A stretch of 64,000 nt of DNA from Sphingobacterium paludis (GTDB taxonomy: Bacteria; Bacteroidota; Bacteroidia; Sphingobacteriales; Sphingobacteriaceae): the NCBI RefSeq assembly GCF_004364125.1, contig NZ_SNZV01000010.1:1-64000 (forward strand), written 5' to 3'. Position numbers and translations under genes: made by a program. The notes below the pieces were generated by a model. It searched no databases. It saw only the letters and a program-made list of their open reading frames with translations, and was not told the origin of the DNA. Below are positions 45,773 to 54,662 of the stretch, in pieces (positions within the stretch are counted from its first letter, which is position 1; each line of letters opens with the position of its first letter).

Positions 45773-47368
45773 ATGAAAACTATGCATATAAAACCTATCA
45801 AAAATCTTTTCTACGGTGTATTTGCTGTTCTCCTGTATAGCAGCTGCAACCCAGAGTCATTGACTGAAATGAACCGGGATGTCAACCGCATTGACGAGGT
45901 TATACCCGAATACATGTTTACCGGTGCCTTGCTGGATCTTCCGCAGCACAGCTACACCGTCATTGCGCAGGGGGTCCAATATTTCTCGACCTATAAAGAG
46001 GTTGCCGGTGTGGGCGACAAATACTACAGCTTTAACGGTACCGAAGCACCCTTCTTCTATTATACCGGCACCACGGAGAACAATTTGTGGATCGGAAAAC
46101 TCAACCGACTCTATCAAATACAAAAAGCCTTGGAAAGTCAGGCTGAAGAGGGAATAGACAATACAAACAAACTAGCGTTGGTACGTATTTTAAAGGTCTA
46201 TTTCTTTCATCAACTGACCGATGTGGCCGGCGACATCCCGTACTTTGAAGCGCGACTGGGCGAGCAAGGTACATTAAGCCCCAAATACGACACACAGGAA
46301 GCGATCTACAAGGACCTTTTAAAGGAACTGGATGAGGCTGCTGTTGCACTTACTGCCAATAGCCCAAGTTTTGGAAATGCGGATCTTTTTTTTGCGGGCG
46401 ACATCGTCAAATGGAAGAAATTTGCTTACACCCTGATGCTTCGCTTGGGCATGCGCCTGACCAAGGTGGATCAAGGTACGGCTCAAACTTGGGTACAACG
46501 GGCTATCGCGGGCGGTCCGATGAGCGAGGAAGGCGATATCGCTTATTTATCGTATGCAGCGACGCCTGGCAGTCTAAATTACAAGATCAATAGCTTGGTG
46601 AATGGCGATTACAATTCGCCGGGCGGCGACAATGTCGAAGGTGGAAAATATGCCGCTACCTTTATCAACCACCTCAAAAACACGGCAGATCCGCGTTTAC
46701 CTGTTCTTTCCGTCGTGTGGGTTAGAAATGCCGACGGCAGCTATCGGGCAGATAACAGCATCGGCACACAGCGCGGCATGATCAATGGCAGCCTAAATAC
46801 CTTTCCTAGTGATTTTGACAGCTACTCGGAGCCCTCTCAGCTTTATTTAAACACCTCCTCGCCTATTATTATTTTGGGTCCGGCGGAAGCCTATTTGCTT
46901 TTGGCAGAAGCAGCGATCCGCGGCTGGTACACGGGCAGCAGCGCTGCCGAAGCCTACAATCAAGGTGTGCGTATGGCCATGAAGCAATGGGCCTTATGGC
47001 CGGATGTGGCGCCGCACAGCGGGCGAATTTCTGACCAGCAGATCAGCAACTACCTCACCCAGAACCCTTTCCTTGCGACAGGATCTTTCGAACAACAATT
47101 TGGGCAGATCAACACACAGAAATGGGTAAGCCTTTTCGGTGACGATTATGAAGTTTTTGCGAACTGGCGTCGCACCAATTATCCGACATTGATGCCGGTA
47201 AATTATCCCGGCAATGTGACGGGCGGCAAGATGTTCCGGCGTTTCTACATTCCGCTGAACGAAAACCTCACCAACCGTGAAAATTATATGGAGGCCTTAC
47301 AACGCCAAGGTTTTTCCGAATTCACAGGCGACAACCTAACCACCAGGGTGTGGTGGGATGCGGAATAA
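45773..47368 (+). CDS. SusD/RagB-type substrate-binding lipoprotein
   Basis: Partner of the SusC upstream, about 531 residues from the ATG at 45773 (a longer GTG reading overlaps the SusC end). Lipobox VLLYSSC in the signal. The protein belongs to the SusD-like group often called SusD/RagB nutrient-binding lipoproteins: NPESLTEMNRDVNR start, KLALVRILKVYFFHQLTDVAGDIPY helices, KKFAYTLMLRLGMRL, and AEAYLLLAEAAIRGW. This SusD subgroup frequently accompanies peptide or small-molecule importers as well as glycan loci, so the substrate need not be a polysaccharide. Confidence 0.92.
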   Translation: MKTMHIKPIKNLFYGVFAVLLYSSCNPESLTEMNRDVNRIDEVIPEYMFTGALLDLPQHSYTVIAQGVQYFSTYKEVAGVGDKYYSFNGTEAPFFYYTGTTENNLWIGKLNRLYQIQKALESQAEEGIDNTNKLALVRILKVYFFHQLTDVAGDIPYFEARLGEQGTLSPKYDTQEAIYKDLLKELDEAAVALTANSPSFGNADLFFAGDIVKWKKFAYTLMLRLGMRLTKVDQGTAQTWVQRAIAGGPMSEEGDIAYLSYAATPGSLNYKINSLVNGDYNSPGGDNVEGGKYAATFINHLKNTADPRLPVLSVVWVRNADGSYRADNSIGTQRGMINGSLNTFPSDFDSYSEPSQLYLNTSSPIIILGPAEAYLLLAEAAIRGWYTGSSAAEAYNQGVRMAMKQWALWPDVAPHSGRISDQQISNYLTQNPFLATGSFEQQFGQINTQKWVSLFGDDYEVFANWRRTNYPTLMPVNYPGNVTGGKMFRRFYIPLNENLTNRENYMEALQRQGFSEFTGDNLTTRVWWDAE

Positions 47369-47467
47369 AACGCGAACCACACCTATTTATAAGCCCGGCG
47401 GCAGCAGCGTAGCATGCGCCGTCATGGGCTTCTTTTGAACGGCTACACCTACATAAGAAACAAAGAC

Positions 47468-48703
47468 ATGCAACGAAGAGAAGTTTTAAAGTTAGTATCG
47501 GCCGCCTCCATCTTGGGTGGCGTGTTTGGTCCAAAACAACTAGCGCACGCTATAGATAAAAAAAGTATTACAGCGATTACATCGGGAGCATCCCGTAATT
47601 TATTTGAAGAACTTGGCATCCGCACCTTTATCAATGCACGTGGTACCATTACAGCCATGACGGGTTCCTTGATGCACCAAGAAGTCTTGGACGCCATACA
47701 AGATGGTGCACAAGCATTTTGCATGCTAGACGAGGTGCAAGACAAAGTTGGGGAGCGCATTGCGAAGATCGTCCACGCTGAAGCGGCAGTGGTCACCTCG
47801 GGGGCTTTTTCGGCACTTACCCTTGGTCTAGCCGGCGTCTTGACCGGAATGGATGAATATAAGGTTCGCCAGCTTCCGAACTTGGAAGGCACCGGCATGA
47901 AATCTGAAGTGATCTGCCAAAAATCGCACGATATCGTCTACAACAAAGCCCTGACCAATACGGGCTGTAAGATGATTATGGTGGAAAGCGCCGAGGAACT
48001 TAAAAATGCCATAACTGAAAAAACGGCACTTTTGTTCTTCCTCAATATTGAGGCTGATAAAGGGCAAATTGGGCACGAGGAATTCGTTAAGATAGGGAAA
48101 GCGCACAATATACCGACGATGATCGATATCGCAGCGGATGTACCACCGGTGTCCAACCTTTGGCGCTTCAACGATATGGGCTTTGACCTTGTCTGCATTT
48201 CGGGCGGAAAAGCTATGCGCGGACCGCAGAGCGCGGGGATCTTAATGGGGAGAAAAAACATTATTGATGCCGCGCGCTTAAGTATGCCTCCTCGCGGATT
48301 CAACATTGGTCGCGGTATGAAAGTGAACAAAGAGGAAGTGCTGGGCATGTATGTCGCGCTCGAAAAATTTGTAAATCAGGATCACGATGCTACCTGGAAG
48401 GATTGGGAGGCGCGTACCGCTAAAATTGCAAAGCGTATCGAGAAGCTTCCTGGCATACAAACACGTGTATTCATACCGAAACTGGGGAATGTAACGCCGA
48501 ATCTGGAGATCTCTTGGAAAGGAGACGCTTTTAAACTGTCGGGCGAAGCACTTGCCGAACGACTGCGAAAAGGAACGCCGTCTATTGAACTGGGCGAAGT
48601 CAAGAGCAATATGGTATCGCTCACCGTATGGATGATGAAACCCGGAGAAGAAGATATTGTGGCCGGAAGACTGGTTGAAGAACTCCAACAGGCGAAAGCG
48701 TAA
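47468..48703 (+). CDS. Exported SelA-like PLP-dependent enzyme
   Basis: Aminotransferase-fold PLP enzyme of the SelA-like / D-glucosaminate-6-phosphate ammonia-lyase group, 411 residues from MQRREVLK. The N-terminus has a twin-arginine-like start followed by a hydrophobic stretch (SAASILGGVFG), suggesting folded export with its cofactor. Catalytic landmarks in this numbering are D220 (MIDIAAD) and Schiff-base Lys248 in SGGKAMRGPQSAG. Related enzymes remove ammonia from amino-sugar acids or amino acids by elimination. It is followed 17 bases later by an amidohydrolase, a pair seen elsewhere (EF_0837/AHA_3915-type neighbours). The exact substrate is not readable. Confidence 0.85.
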   Translation: MQRREVLKLVSAASILGGVFGPKQLAHAIDKKSITAITSGASRNLFEELGIRTFINARGTITAMTGSLMHQEVLDAIQDGAQAFCMLDEVQDKVGERIAKIVHAEAAVVTSGAFSALTLGLAGVLTGMDEYKVRQLPNLEGTGMKSEVICQKSHDIVYNKALTNTGCKMIMVESAEELKNAITEKTALLFFLNIEADKGQIGHEEFVKIGKAHNIPTMIDIAADVPPVSNLWRFNDMGFDLVCISGGKAMRGPQSAGILMGRKNIIDAARLSMPPRGFNIGRGMKVNKEEVLGMYVALEKFVNQDHDATWKDWEARTAKIAKRIEKLPGIQTRVFIPKLGNVTPNLEISWKGDAFKLSGEALAERLRKGTPSIELGEVKSNMVSLTVWMMKPGEEDIVAGRLVEELQQAKA

Positions 48704-48720
48704 ACCCTAAAAAAATTATT

Positions 48721-50034
48721 ATGCATCATTCAATAAAGATAGTATCCCTGATTTGTGTGCTCTACCTACTTGCTTCGACAGGTACGCTATGCGCGCAGGA
48801 ATATGATTTGGTTATTAAAGGCGGGCACGTGATCGATCCGAAAAATAAGCTCGATGAAGTCATGGATGTAGCGGTCAGCCAGGGCAACATTGCCCTGCTC
48901 GCCAAGAATATTGACACGGCTCAAGCGCTGCAGGTCGTTGACGCCCGTGGACTTTATGTTGTACCCGGACTCATCGACATCCACACGCATCATTTCTGGG
49001 GGACAAAACTGGATCAAAACTACATGAATGGCCCAAGCGCCTTTCCACCAGACGGTTTTACCTTTCGCAACGGGATTACCACCGTGGTGGACGCTGGAAG
49101 CTCGGGCTGGACATCATTCCCTGATTTTAAAAAGCAGACAATAGACCTCTCCAAAACGCGGGTTTTGGCCTTTTTAAATATTGTGGGACAAGGGATGCGC
49201 GGTGGCCCCTATGAGCAGAATACCGAAGATATGGACGCCAAGATGTCGGCATTAACGGCTCGGCAATATGCCGAACACATTGTTGGCTTCAAGGTCGCGC
49301 ACTACGAGGGCTATGATTGGACGCCCGTAGAACGGGCCGTGCAAGCAGGCAAGCTGGCCGGTGGACTGCCCACGATGATCGACTTCGGCGGCAGCACGCC
49401 TCCCCTGCCCATCCGGGAGCTGTTTATGGAGAAACTACAACCCGGCGATATTTTTACGCATGCCTTTGCGCAGTTGGGCGCTCGTGAATACCTGGTCGAT
49501 ATGCAGACCGAAAAAGTGAAACCTTTTGTCTATGAAGCGCGCAAGCGCGGAATAAAGTTCGACGTGGGCTATGGCGGCATCAGCTTTGCCTTTTCTCAGG
49601 CCATACCGGCCATACGCGAGGGTTTTTACCCGGATGCGATCAGCACCGATATCCATATCGGAAGCATGAATGGATCCATGAAGGACATGCTGACCGTGAT
49701 GGACAAGTTTCTGGCGATGGGCATGGGTTTGCAGGCGGTGATTGAGGCATCGACCTGGAAGCCCGCACAGCTTATCAAACGTGAGGAGCTGGGCAATTTG
49801 TCGGTGGGTGCGGTAGCAGACATCGCCGTGCTCGGTATTCGGGAGGGTAATTTCGGACTGTTCGACTACATTGGGCATCGCTTGGCTTCAAAAAAGCGGC
49901 TGGAGTGCCAAGTGACGGTCAGGGGCGGCAGCATTGTCTATGATTACAATGGGCTAGCTAATCCGCTAAACGTAGATTTTCGAAACTACTTACGGGAAGA
50001 AAACATCAAACGAAAAACCTTGCGCGAACATTAG
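48721..50034 (+). CDS. Exported amidohydrolase/deacetylase-family metallohydrolase
   Basis: A TIM-barrel metal-dependent hydrolase, 437 residues with a Sec signal peptide (ending near TLCAQ). Metal ligands are H88 and H90 (IDIHTH), probable carbamylated K191 (GFKVAHYEG), H247 and D310 (STDIH). The N- and C-terminal beta-sandwich with VIKGGHVIDPKNK is typical of dihydroorotase/deacetylase-type enzymes. It pairs with the SelA-like gene as in EF_0837/AHA_3915-type loci. It probably opens a cyclic amide or removes an N-acyl group in the periplasm, upstream of the PLP enzyme. Confidence 0.87.
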   Translation: MHHSIKIVSLICVLYLLASTGTLCAQEYDLVIKGGHVIDPKNKLDEVMDVAVSQGNIALLAKNIDTAQALQVVDARGLYVVPGLIDIHTHHFWGTKLDQNYMNGPSAFPPDGFTFRNGITTVVDAGSSGWTSFPDFKKQTIDLSKTRVLAFLNIVGQGMRGGPYEQNTEDMDAKMSALTARQYAEHIVGFKVAHYEGYDWTPVERAVQAGKLAGGLPTMIDFGGSTPPLPIRELFMEKLQPGDIFTHAFAQLGAREYLVDMQTEKVKPFVYEARKRGIKFDVGYGGISFAFSQAIPAIREGFYPDAISTDIHIGSMNGSMKDMLTVMDKFLAMGMGLQAVIEASTWKPAQLIKREELGNLSVGAVADIAVLGIREGNFGLFDYIGHRLASKKRLECQVTVRGGSIVYDYNGLANPLNVDFRNYLREENIKRKTLREH

Positions 50035-50138
50035 TATGCCGCAATACACGCTAACCCAAATGGATGTCTATAGTTGTCAAAAGCAACCTGAAACGATACA
50101 TCGACACATTCCATGGTCATTATAAACAGTATTTACGT

Positions 50139-50597
50139 ATGAAAAAGAACATTTATCTTCTCCTGCTCACCCTGTTTGTGCAGCAGGGCTGTGCAGAGCG
50201 GGTCGACACATCGACAACAACGAGCGAAGGTATAACCCAGCAAGAGGTGACAGCGGCTATGGAAGCATTGCGACAAAATCTGCTTTCGCCAAAGCGGGAG
50301 TCGCTTCTTGAGCTAGCTGCACCTTCCTTATCTTACGGGCACTCCTCGGGGATGATGGAGAACCGCGATAGCTTCATTGCCTCGCTCAGCTCGGGGAGGT
50401 TTAAATTCGAACAGTTGAACTTTTCAGAGATAGCTATCGAACTAAGCGACCGTGCCGCTATCGTTCGCCATGTACTAACAGGGCGCAGCGCAGACCAAGG
50501 CAAGGCGCCAGCGGATGTAAACTTGCATGTGCTGCTGGTATGGTATAAGCAAGATGGGGAGGTGCGCTTACTGGCACGGCAAGCCGTAAAACGTTAA
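50139..50597 (+). CDS. NTF2-fold (SnoaL/DUF4440-like) lipoprotein
   Basis: A small exported protein, 152 residues from the ATG at 50139; the longer reading from 50064 has no signal. The lipobox (FVQQGC) suggests a lipid anchor. The body matches the NTF2-like pattern: helix VTAAMEALRQNLLSPKRESLLELAAPSLSYGHSSG, then strands, with VRHVLTGR and LHVLLVWYKQDGEVRLLARQAVKR at the end. Such folds act as isomerases, dehydratases or binding modules. Its place between the amidohydrolase and MFS genes (4 bases before the latter) ties it to the pathway. Confidence 0.8.
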   Translation: MKKNIYLLLLTLFVQQGCAERVDTSTTTSEGITQQEVTAAMEALRQNLLSPKRESLLELAAPSLSYGHSSGMMENRDSFIASLSSGRFKFEQLNFSEIAIELSDRAAIVRHVLTGRSADQGKAPADVNLHVLLVWYKQDGEVRLLARQAVKR

Positions 50598-50601
50598 GCG
50601 G

Positions 50602-51891
50602 ATGAGCACGACCACCAAACTCTCCGCAAAACGTTGGTATCGGCTATTGCCGGTGGCATTTGTCACATACAGTTTAGCTTATTTGGATCGGGCAAATTTT
50701 GGCTTTGCCGCCGCCGGCGGCATGGCCGAAGACATCGGCATTACGCCGGCGCTATCCTCGCTATTGAGCTCGCTATTTTTCCTGGGCTATTTCTTTTTTC
50801 AAATTCCAGGCGCCTATTACGCTGCGAAACAGCGGGCAAAAAAATTGATTTTTTGGTCCCTTATCTTATGGGGTGGGCTGGCGGCGGCCACAGGTATGGT
50901 TAACGACGCCTACAGCCTTATCGCCATCCGGTTTTTGCTGGGCGTGGTTGAAAGTGCAGTCATGCCAGCTATGTTGATCCTGCTAAGCAACTGGTTTACC
51001 CAGCGCGAGCGCTCGCGGGCCAACACTTTTCTGATCTTGGGCAATCCCGCTACCGTACTCTGGATGTCGGTGGCATCCGGTTATTTGATCGATTCGTTGG
51101 GTTGGCGCTGGATGTTCATTATTCAGGGACTGCCGGGCGTTATTTGGGCTTTCTGTTGGTGGAAATTAGTCGATGAAAAACCGAATGATGCCAACTGGTT
51201 AAATGCCGATGAGAAAAGCGATCTAGAGGTTGCTCTGCAAGAGGAACAAAAAGCGATAAAACCTGTGACCAACTACGCGCAGGCCTTCCGTTCGCGCAGC
51301 GTTATTTTACTTTGTGCGCAATACCTCCTTTGGAATGTGGGTGTGTATGGCTTTGTTATGTGGCTTCCAAGCATTATTAAATCGGCGCCAAACATGAATA
51401 TAGTCACAACGGGCTGGCTGGCGGCTGTGCCCTACGTGTTTGCCATCGCGGGCATGCTGATTGCCTCTTTCTATGCCGATAAAGCGAGCAGCCGCAAAAG
51501 CTTTATATGGCCATTTTTACTGATTGCTGCGCTGGCCTTTTTCTTATCCTACGTCGTGGGTTCGTCCAATTTTTGGATGTCCTACATTTTACTGTCCATT
51601 GCAGGTGCCGCCATGTACACGCCATACGGCCCCTTCTTCGCGCTAGTGACCGAGGTCTTGCCCCGCAATGTTTCTGGTGGAGCCATCGGCCTGATCAACA
51701 GCATGGGGGCGCTGGGATCTTTTGGTGGTGCCTATCTGGTGGGGATCTTGAATGCCTATACACAAGGATTTGGCAGCGCTTATCTTTTCATGTCGTTGAG
51801 CCTAGTGGCTGCAACGGTGCTGACACTCCTTATTGCGCGGCAAGGCCGCCTAAAAACCGATGAAACCAATCAAAAAAGTATAACAATTTAA
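50602..51891 (+). CDS. MFS transporter of the anion:cation symporter type
   Basis: Inner-membrane importer of 429 residues with twelve hydrophobic segments. The start AYLDRANFGFAAAGGMAEDIG and the ESAVMPAMLILLSNWFTQRERSRAN loop are hallmarks of the ACS family, which takes up organic acids such as hexuronates, galactonate or tartrate. Here it probably imports the acid made in the periplasm by the neighbouring enzymes. It follows the NTF2-fold gene by 4 bases. Confidence 0.9.
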   Translation: MSTTTKLSAKRWYRLLPVAFVTYSLAYLDRANFGFAAAGGMAEDIGITPALSSLLSSLFFLGYFFFQIPGAYYAAKQRAKKLIFWSLILWGGLAAATGMVNDAYSLIAIRFLLGVVESAVMPAMLILLSNWFTQRERSRANTFLILGNPATVLWMSVASGYLIDSLGWRWMFIIQGLPGVIWAFCWWKLVDEKPNDANWLNADEKSDLEVALQEEQKAIKPVTNYAQAFRSRSVILLCAQYLLWNVGVYGFVMWLPSIIKSAPNMNIVTTGWLAAVPYVFAIAGMLIASFYADKASSRKSFIWPFLLIAALAFFLSYVVGSSNFWMSYILLSIAGAAMYTPYGPFFALVTEVLPRNVSGGAIGLINSMGALGSFGGAYLVGILNAYTQGFGSAYLFMSLSLVAATVLTLLIARQGRLKTDETNQKSITI

Positions 51892-51902
51892 ATTAAATAC
51901 AT

Positions 51903-52373
51903 ATGAAAACTACAACAAATGGACGTCGTTCCTTACTTAAAAAAATCGCGGCATCAGCGACAGGCATCTTTGGCATGGGCTTTCTAGCGAAAGCGGAAAC
52001 CGCTATCCACTCTTCGGAAAAACAGGTTGGCAACATCAGCACCGATCAGGAAATTCCGCTATTCTCTGGACACACCAAACAAGGCAACTTGGTATTTGTG
52101 GCCGGTAAAGGCGCGCATTTCAAAGGTGATGTGGCCGCGCACACGAAGCACGTGCTGGATGAGTTGGAAAAAGAACTGAAAAGTGCCGGCTCTTCTATGG
52201 AGAAGGTACTGAAAGTAAATGTTTACTTGGCCGACCTGGCAGACTACGACAAAATGAACGAAGCTTACCGCGGCCGGTTTGGCAAAAAACCTCCCGTCAG
52301 GACGACTGTCGCGACATACGGCGGGGTACCGGGCGATTCTTTGGTGGAGATGGACTGTATAGCCTATGTTTAG
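51903..52373 (+). CDS. Exported RidA-family enamine/imine deaminase
   Basis: A RidA/YjgF/UK114 protein, 156 residues. RidA proteins hydrolyse reactive enamine/imine products of PLP enzymes to keto acids. The conserved Arg133 (PPVRTTVA) that holds the substrate carboxylate is present, as are the strands LVFVAGKGAH and VNVYLADLADYDKMNEAY. The unusual part is the N-terminus: NGRRSLLKKIAASATGIFGMGF looks like a twin-arginine signal, so this normally cytosolic protein is probably exported. It fits as partner of the SelA-like PLP enzyme, which has the same kind of N-terminus. It overlaps the RraA gene by 8 bases. Confidence 0.88.
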   Translation: MKTTTNGRRSLLKKIAASATGIFGMGFLAKAETAIHSSEKQVGNISTDQEIPLFSGHTKQGNLVFVAGKGAHFKGDVAAHTKHVLDELEKELKSAGSSMEKVLKVNVYLADLADYDKMNEAYRGRFGKKPPVRTTVATYGGVPGDSLVEMDCIAYV

Positions 52374-53304
52374 GTTCTCCAGAACACTGTTGTGCCTGAC
52401 GCTATGCCTAGGTGGGCAACTAAGGCACCATGCCGTTCAAGCGCAGGTATTACCCAAAGCAGAGTTGACCTTTTTAACATCGTCTTGGACTGGTGATCGC
52501 TTTGAAGATGGACGGCCCAAAATCGCTGATGATTGGATAAATCGTGCGCGTGCCATTGGACTTGACGATGCTTGGACAATCCTGAAGAACAAAGGGTATA
52601 ACAATCAGTTTGTTGGTGGCTGGAAGCCGCTGCATGCTGACCATCCCATTGTTGGTCGCGCGGTAACGGCGACATTCATGCCGAGCCGTCCCGACGTAGA
52701 CCAACATATCGTAACGCGTGGGCACGAAAATGGTAGGCAGGGCAACAGCAATACCTGGCCTATCGAAGTGCTAACCAAAGGCGATGTATACGTAGCAGAC
52801 GGCTTTGGCAAGATCGCTGGAGGCACTTTGATCGGGCAGACACTGGGTAATGCTATTTTCAACAAAACGGGCAATGGCGTTGTTTTTGATGCTTCTGTAC
52901 GGGATCTGGAGGGACTTATGGAAATAAAAGGATTTAACGCCTTTGTCCGTGATTATCACCCGTCCTATCTCGAAGAGTCTACGTTGATGGGGCTCAATGG
53001 CCCTACCCGCATCGGCGGCGCTATTGTGCTGCCTGGCGACCTAGTACTGGCGCAAAGGGAAGGCGTGTTGTTTATCCCGGCACACTTGGTGGAGCATGTA
53101 GTTACCCGAGCAGAATTTATTTTACTGCGCGATAAGTTTGGTTTCGAAATGATCAAGAATGGGAAGTACAATACGGGCCAAATTGATAATCAATGGACCA
53201 CTGAAATCAAATCATCCTTCTTAAAATGGCTGCACGAAAACCCTGCAGATGTTAAATTGACGGAAAAACAACTGGATGAAATCATGAAGGATCGCACTTG
53301 GTAA
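52366..53304 (+). CDS. Exported RraA-family aldolase/decarboxylase
   Basis: A RraA/HMG-CHA-aldolase-like protein, 312 residues, with a Sec-type signal peptide ending in AVQAQ. The fold core is visible in KGDVYVADGFGKIAGGTLIGQTLGNA and GVVFDASVRDLEGL, where the R-D of the catalytic loop is kept; later strands include RIGGAIVLPGDLVLAQREGVLFIP. Family members cleave 4-hydroxy-2-oxo acids or decarboxylate oxaloacetate, while others only bind RNase E. An exported copy beside a RidA and PLP enzyme suggests cleavage of a keto acid in the periplasm. Confidence 0.85.
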   Translation: MFRFSRTLLCLTLCLGGQLRHHAVQAQVLPKAELTFLTSSWTGDRFEDGRPKIADDWINRARAIGLDDAWTILKNKGYNNQFVGGWKPLHADHPIVGRAVTATFMPSRPDVDQHIVTRGHENGRQGNSNTWPIEVLTKGDVYVADGFGKIAGGTLIGQTLGNAIFNKTGNGVVFDASVRDLEGLMEIKGFNAFVRDYHPSYLEESTLMGLNGPTRIGGAIVLPGDLVLAQREGVLFIPAHLVEHVVTRAEFILLRDKFGFEMIKNGKYNTGQIDNQWTTEIKSSFLKWLHENPADVKLTEKQLDEIMKDRTW

Positions 53305-53328
53305 TACACGGAGGCGGTTATTTTTTCT

Positions 53329-53424
53329 AAAAAACACGAGGCTGTCTAAAACGCAAAAAGTGAACGTTACCCCGATAAGAGGTAACGTTCGCGAGGCCGA
53401 AGGCAGCTCCGTGTTTTTTATTTT
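53329..53424 (+). terminator. Nested-hairpin terminator after the ten-gene locus
   Basis: An outer stem AAAAAACACG (53329-53338) with CGTGTTTTTT (53410-53419), extended by a GGCTG/CAGCT stretch, encloses a second perfect hairpin GAACGTTACC (53362-53371) with GGTAACGTTC (53381-53390). A T-rich tail follows. The ends also resemble imperfect terminal inverted repeats (CACGAGGCTGTC / CACGGAGCTGCC in inverse), so it may be a small repeated or MITE-like element used as a terminator. Confidence 0.75.
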
Positions 53425-53540
53425 GTAATCAATATCATGTTAAGCGCGCTATTTTCAGAAATCGCGTTCAGCTTTTGGGTTTTGGAACCGTGTTACCCGA
53501 CTGGTGCATCTTTGGTCGAAACGTTGTTTGTGGACCTTGC

Positions 53541-54632
53541 TTATTGGCTTAAATAAATTGTTTTATGATCCGCAGCAGATTTTCGGGCGGCATCTAGGAT
53601 CGCCACCGTGATGACGTTGGCTGGTAAGCCATAGCAATCAAATTCATCCAGTATCAACTTTCCTTTCACGACGGCAGACAGTACCGAGAATGGGTCATCA
53701 AAGGGAGCCTTCCGCTTGGCGAGTTTTTCGGTTTTCTCGCTTTGTTGGTTCTGCAAACGATACCGCAGCGTTGTCGCTTCAGCAGCTATCGCATAGCCTT
53801 TCGTTCCATACAGCTCCATATCTTTTCGAGAAAAAGGCCAGTTCCACGATGCTTGAATAATGCACTGCACGCCCGAATATTGCAATATGATAGATGCCTC
53901 GTCATCGACGTTTTTATAAATATCTGGCTTATTTTGATGGCTTACGGCGGTTACCGAAAGCGGCTTTTCGCCTTTCATCAACCAGGTCATAAGGTTGGCG
54001 CCATAACAGCCAAAATCAACCAGCGCGCCAGCACCGTTTTTCGCTGGATCGGTCAGTATCTCGAAAAACTCCTTGCTCACGCCAATCTCTTTTGGACCTT
54101 CATGTCCATCATTCACCATGACCTTCCGAATATCACCCAACTTGTTAGCATCAAGCAAACTTTTCACCTGTTGGTTGCTTTCGTACCACGAGGTCTCAAA
54201 GTTGGTTAGCACATGGACATGATGTTTTTCTGCAAGTTGCTCTATTTCTACGGCATCCTCCAGCGTACTCGCCAACGGTTTCTCCACCATGACGTGGATA
54301 TTCCTTGGCGCACACGCACGAACGACCAAAACATGCTCGCTGACGGCGCCGAAAGCGGATACTGCATCGGGCTTAACCTCATCTAACATTTTTCCCAAGT
54401 CCGTAAAAAACATATTTTTACTGATGCCGTATTGCTTGGCATAGCGATCGATCAACGCGGTATTCGTCTCATAAATGCCGACTAGCTGTACATCGTCCTT
54501 ATTTTTTCTATTGAAAATCCAGTCGACGTGTCCGTGACTTAATCCGGCGACAGCAAGTTTTAATGCACCTTCCGCAAAAGTGCTACAGGCAATTAGGGTG
54601 AATACAAAACTCAACATACTTGATTTTATCAT
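53541..54632 (-). CDS. Exported Gfo/Idh/MocA-family oxidoreductase
   Basis: An NAD(P)-dependent sugar oxidoreductase, 363 residues from the ATG at 54632 (10 more codons from 54662 possible). It carries a signal peptide (FVFTLIACSTFAEG). The Rossmann part starts LAVAGLSHGHVDWIF and includes VMVEKPLASTLEDAVE, the EKP with the catalytic-site Lys; the C-terminal sheet domain contains DFGCYGANLMTWLM. Secreted members are common in Bacteroidota and often carry their NAD tightly bound, but substrates vary. It is convergent with the ten-gene locus and may not belong to it. Confidence 0.9.
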   Translation of the reverse strand: MIKSSMLSFVFTLIACSTFAEGALKLAVAGLSHGHVDWIFNRKNKDDVQLVGIYETNTALIDRYAKQYGISKNMFFTDLGKMLDEVKPDAVSAFGAVSEHVLVVRACAPRNIHVMVEKPLASTLEDAVEIEQLAEKHHVHVLTNFETSWYESNQQVKSLLDANKLGDIRKVMVNDGHEGPKEIGVSKEFFEILTDPAKNGAGALVDFGCYGANLMTWLMKGEKPLSVTAVSHQNKPDIYKNVDDEASIILQYSGVQCIIQASWNWPFSRKDMELYGTKGYAIAAEATTLRYRLQNQQSEKTEKLAKRKAPFDDPFSVLSAVVKGKLILDEFDCYGLPANVITVAILDAARKSAADHKTIYLSQ

Positions 54633-54662
54633 TTTCTTGGATTTTGTGCTGGCTTCATCCAT

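Noticed and set aside
48278..48729. Long minus-strand frames inside the SelA-like gene
   Set aside because: They are shadows of a well-supported enzyme gene on the other strand.
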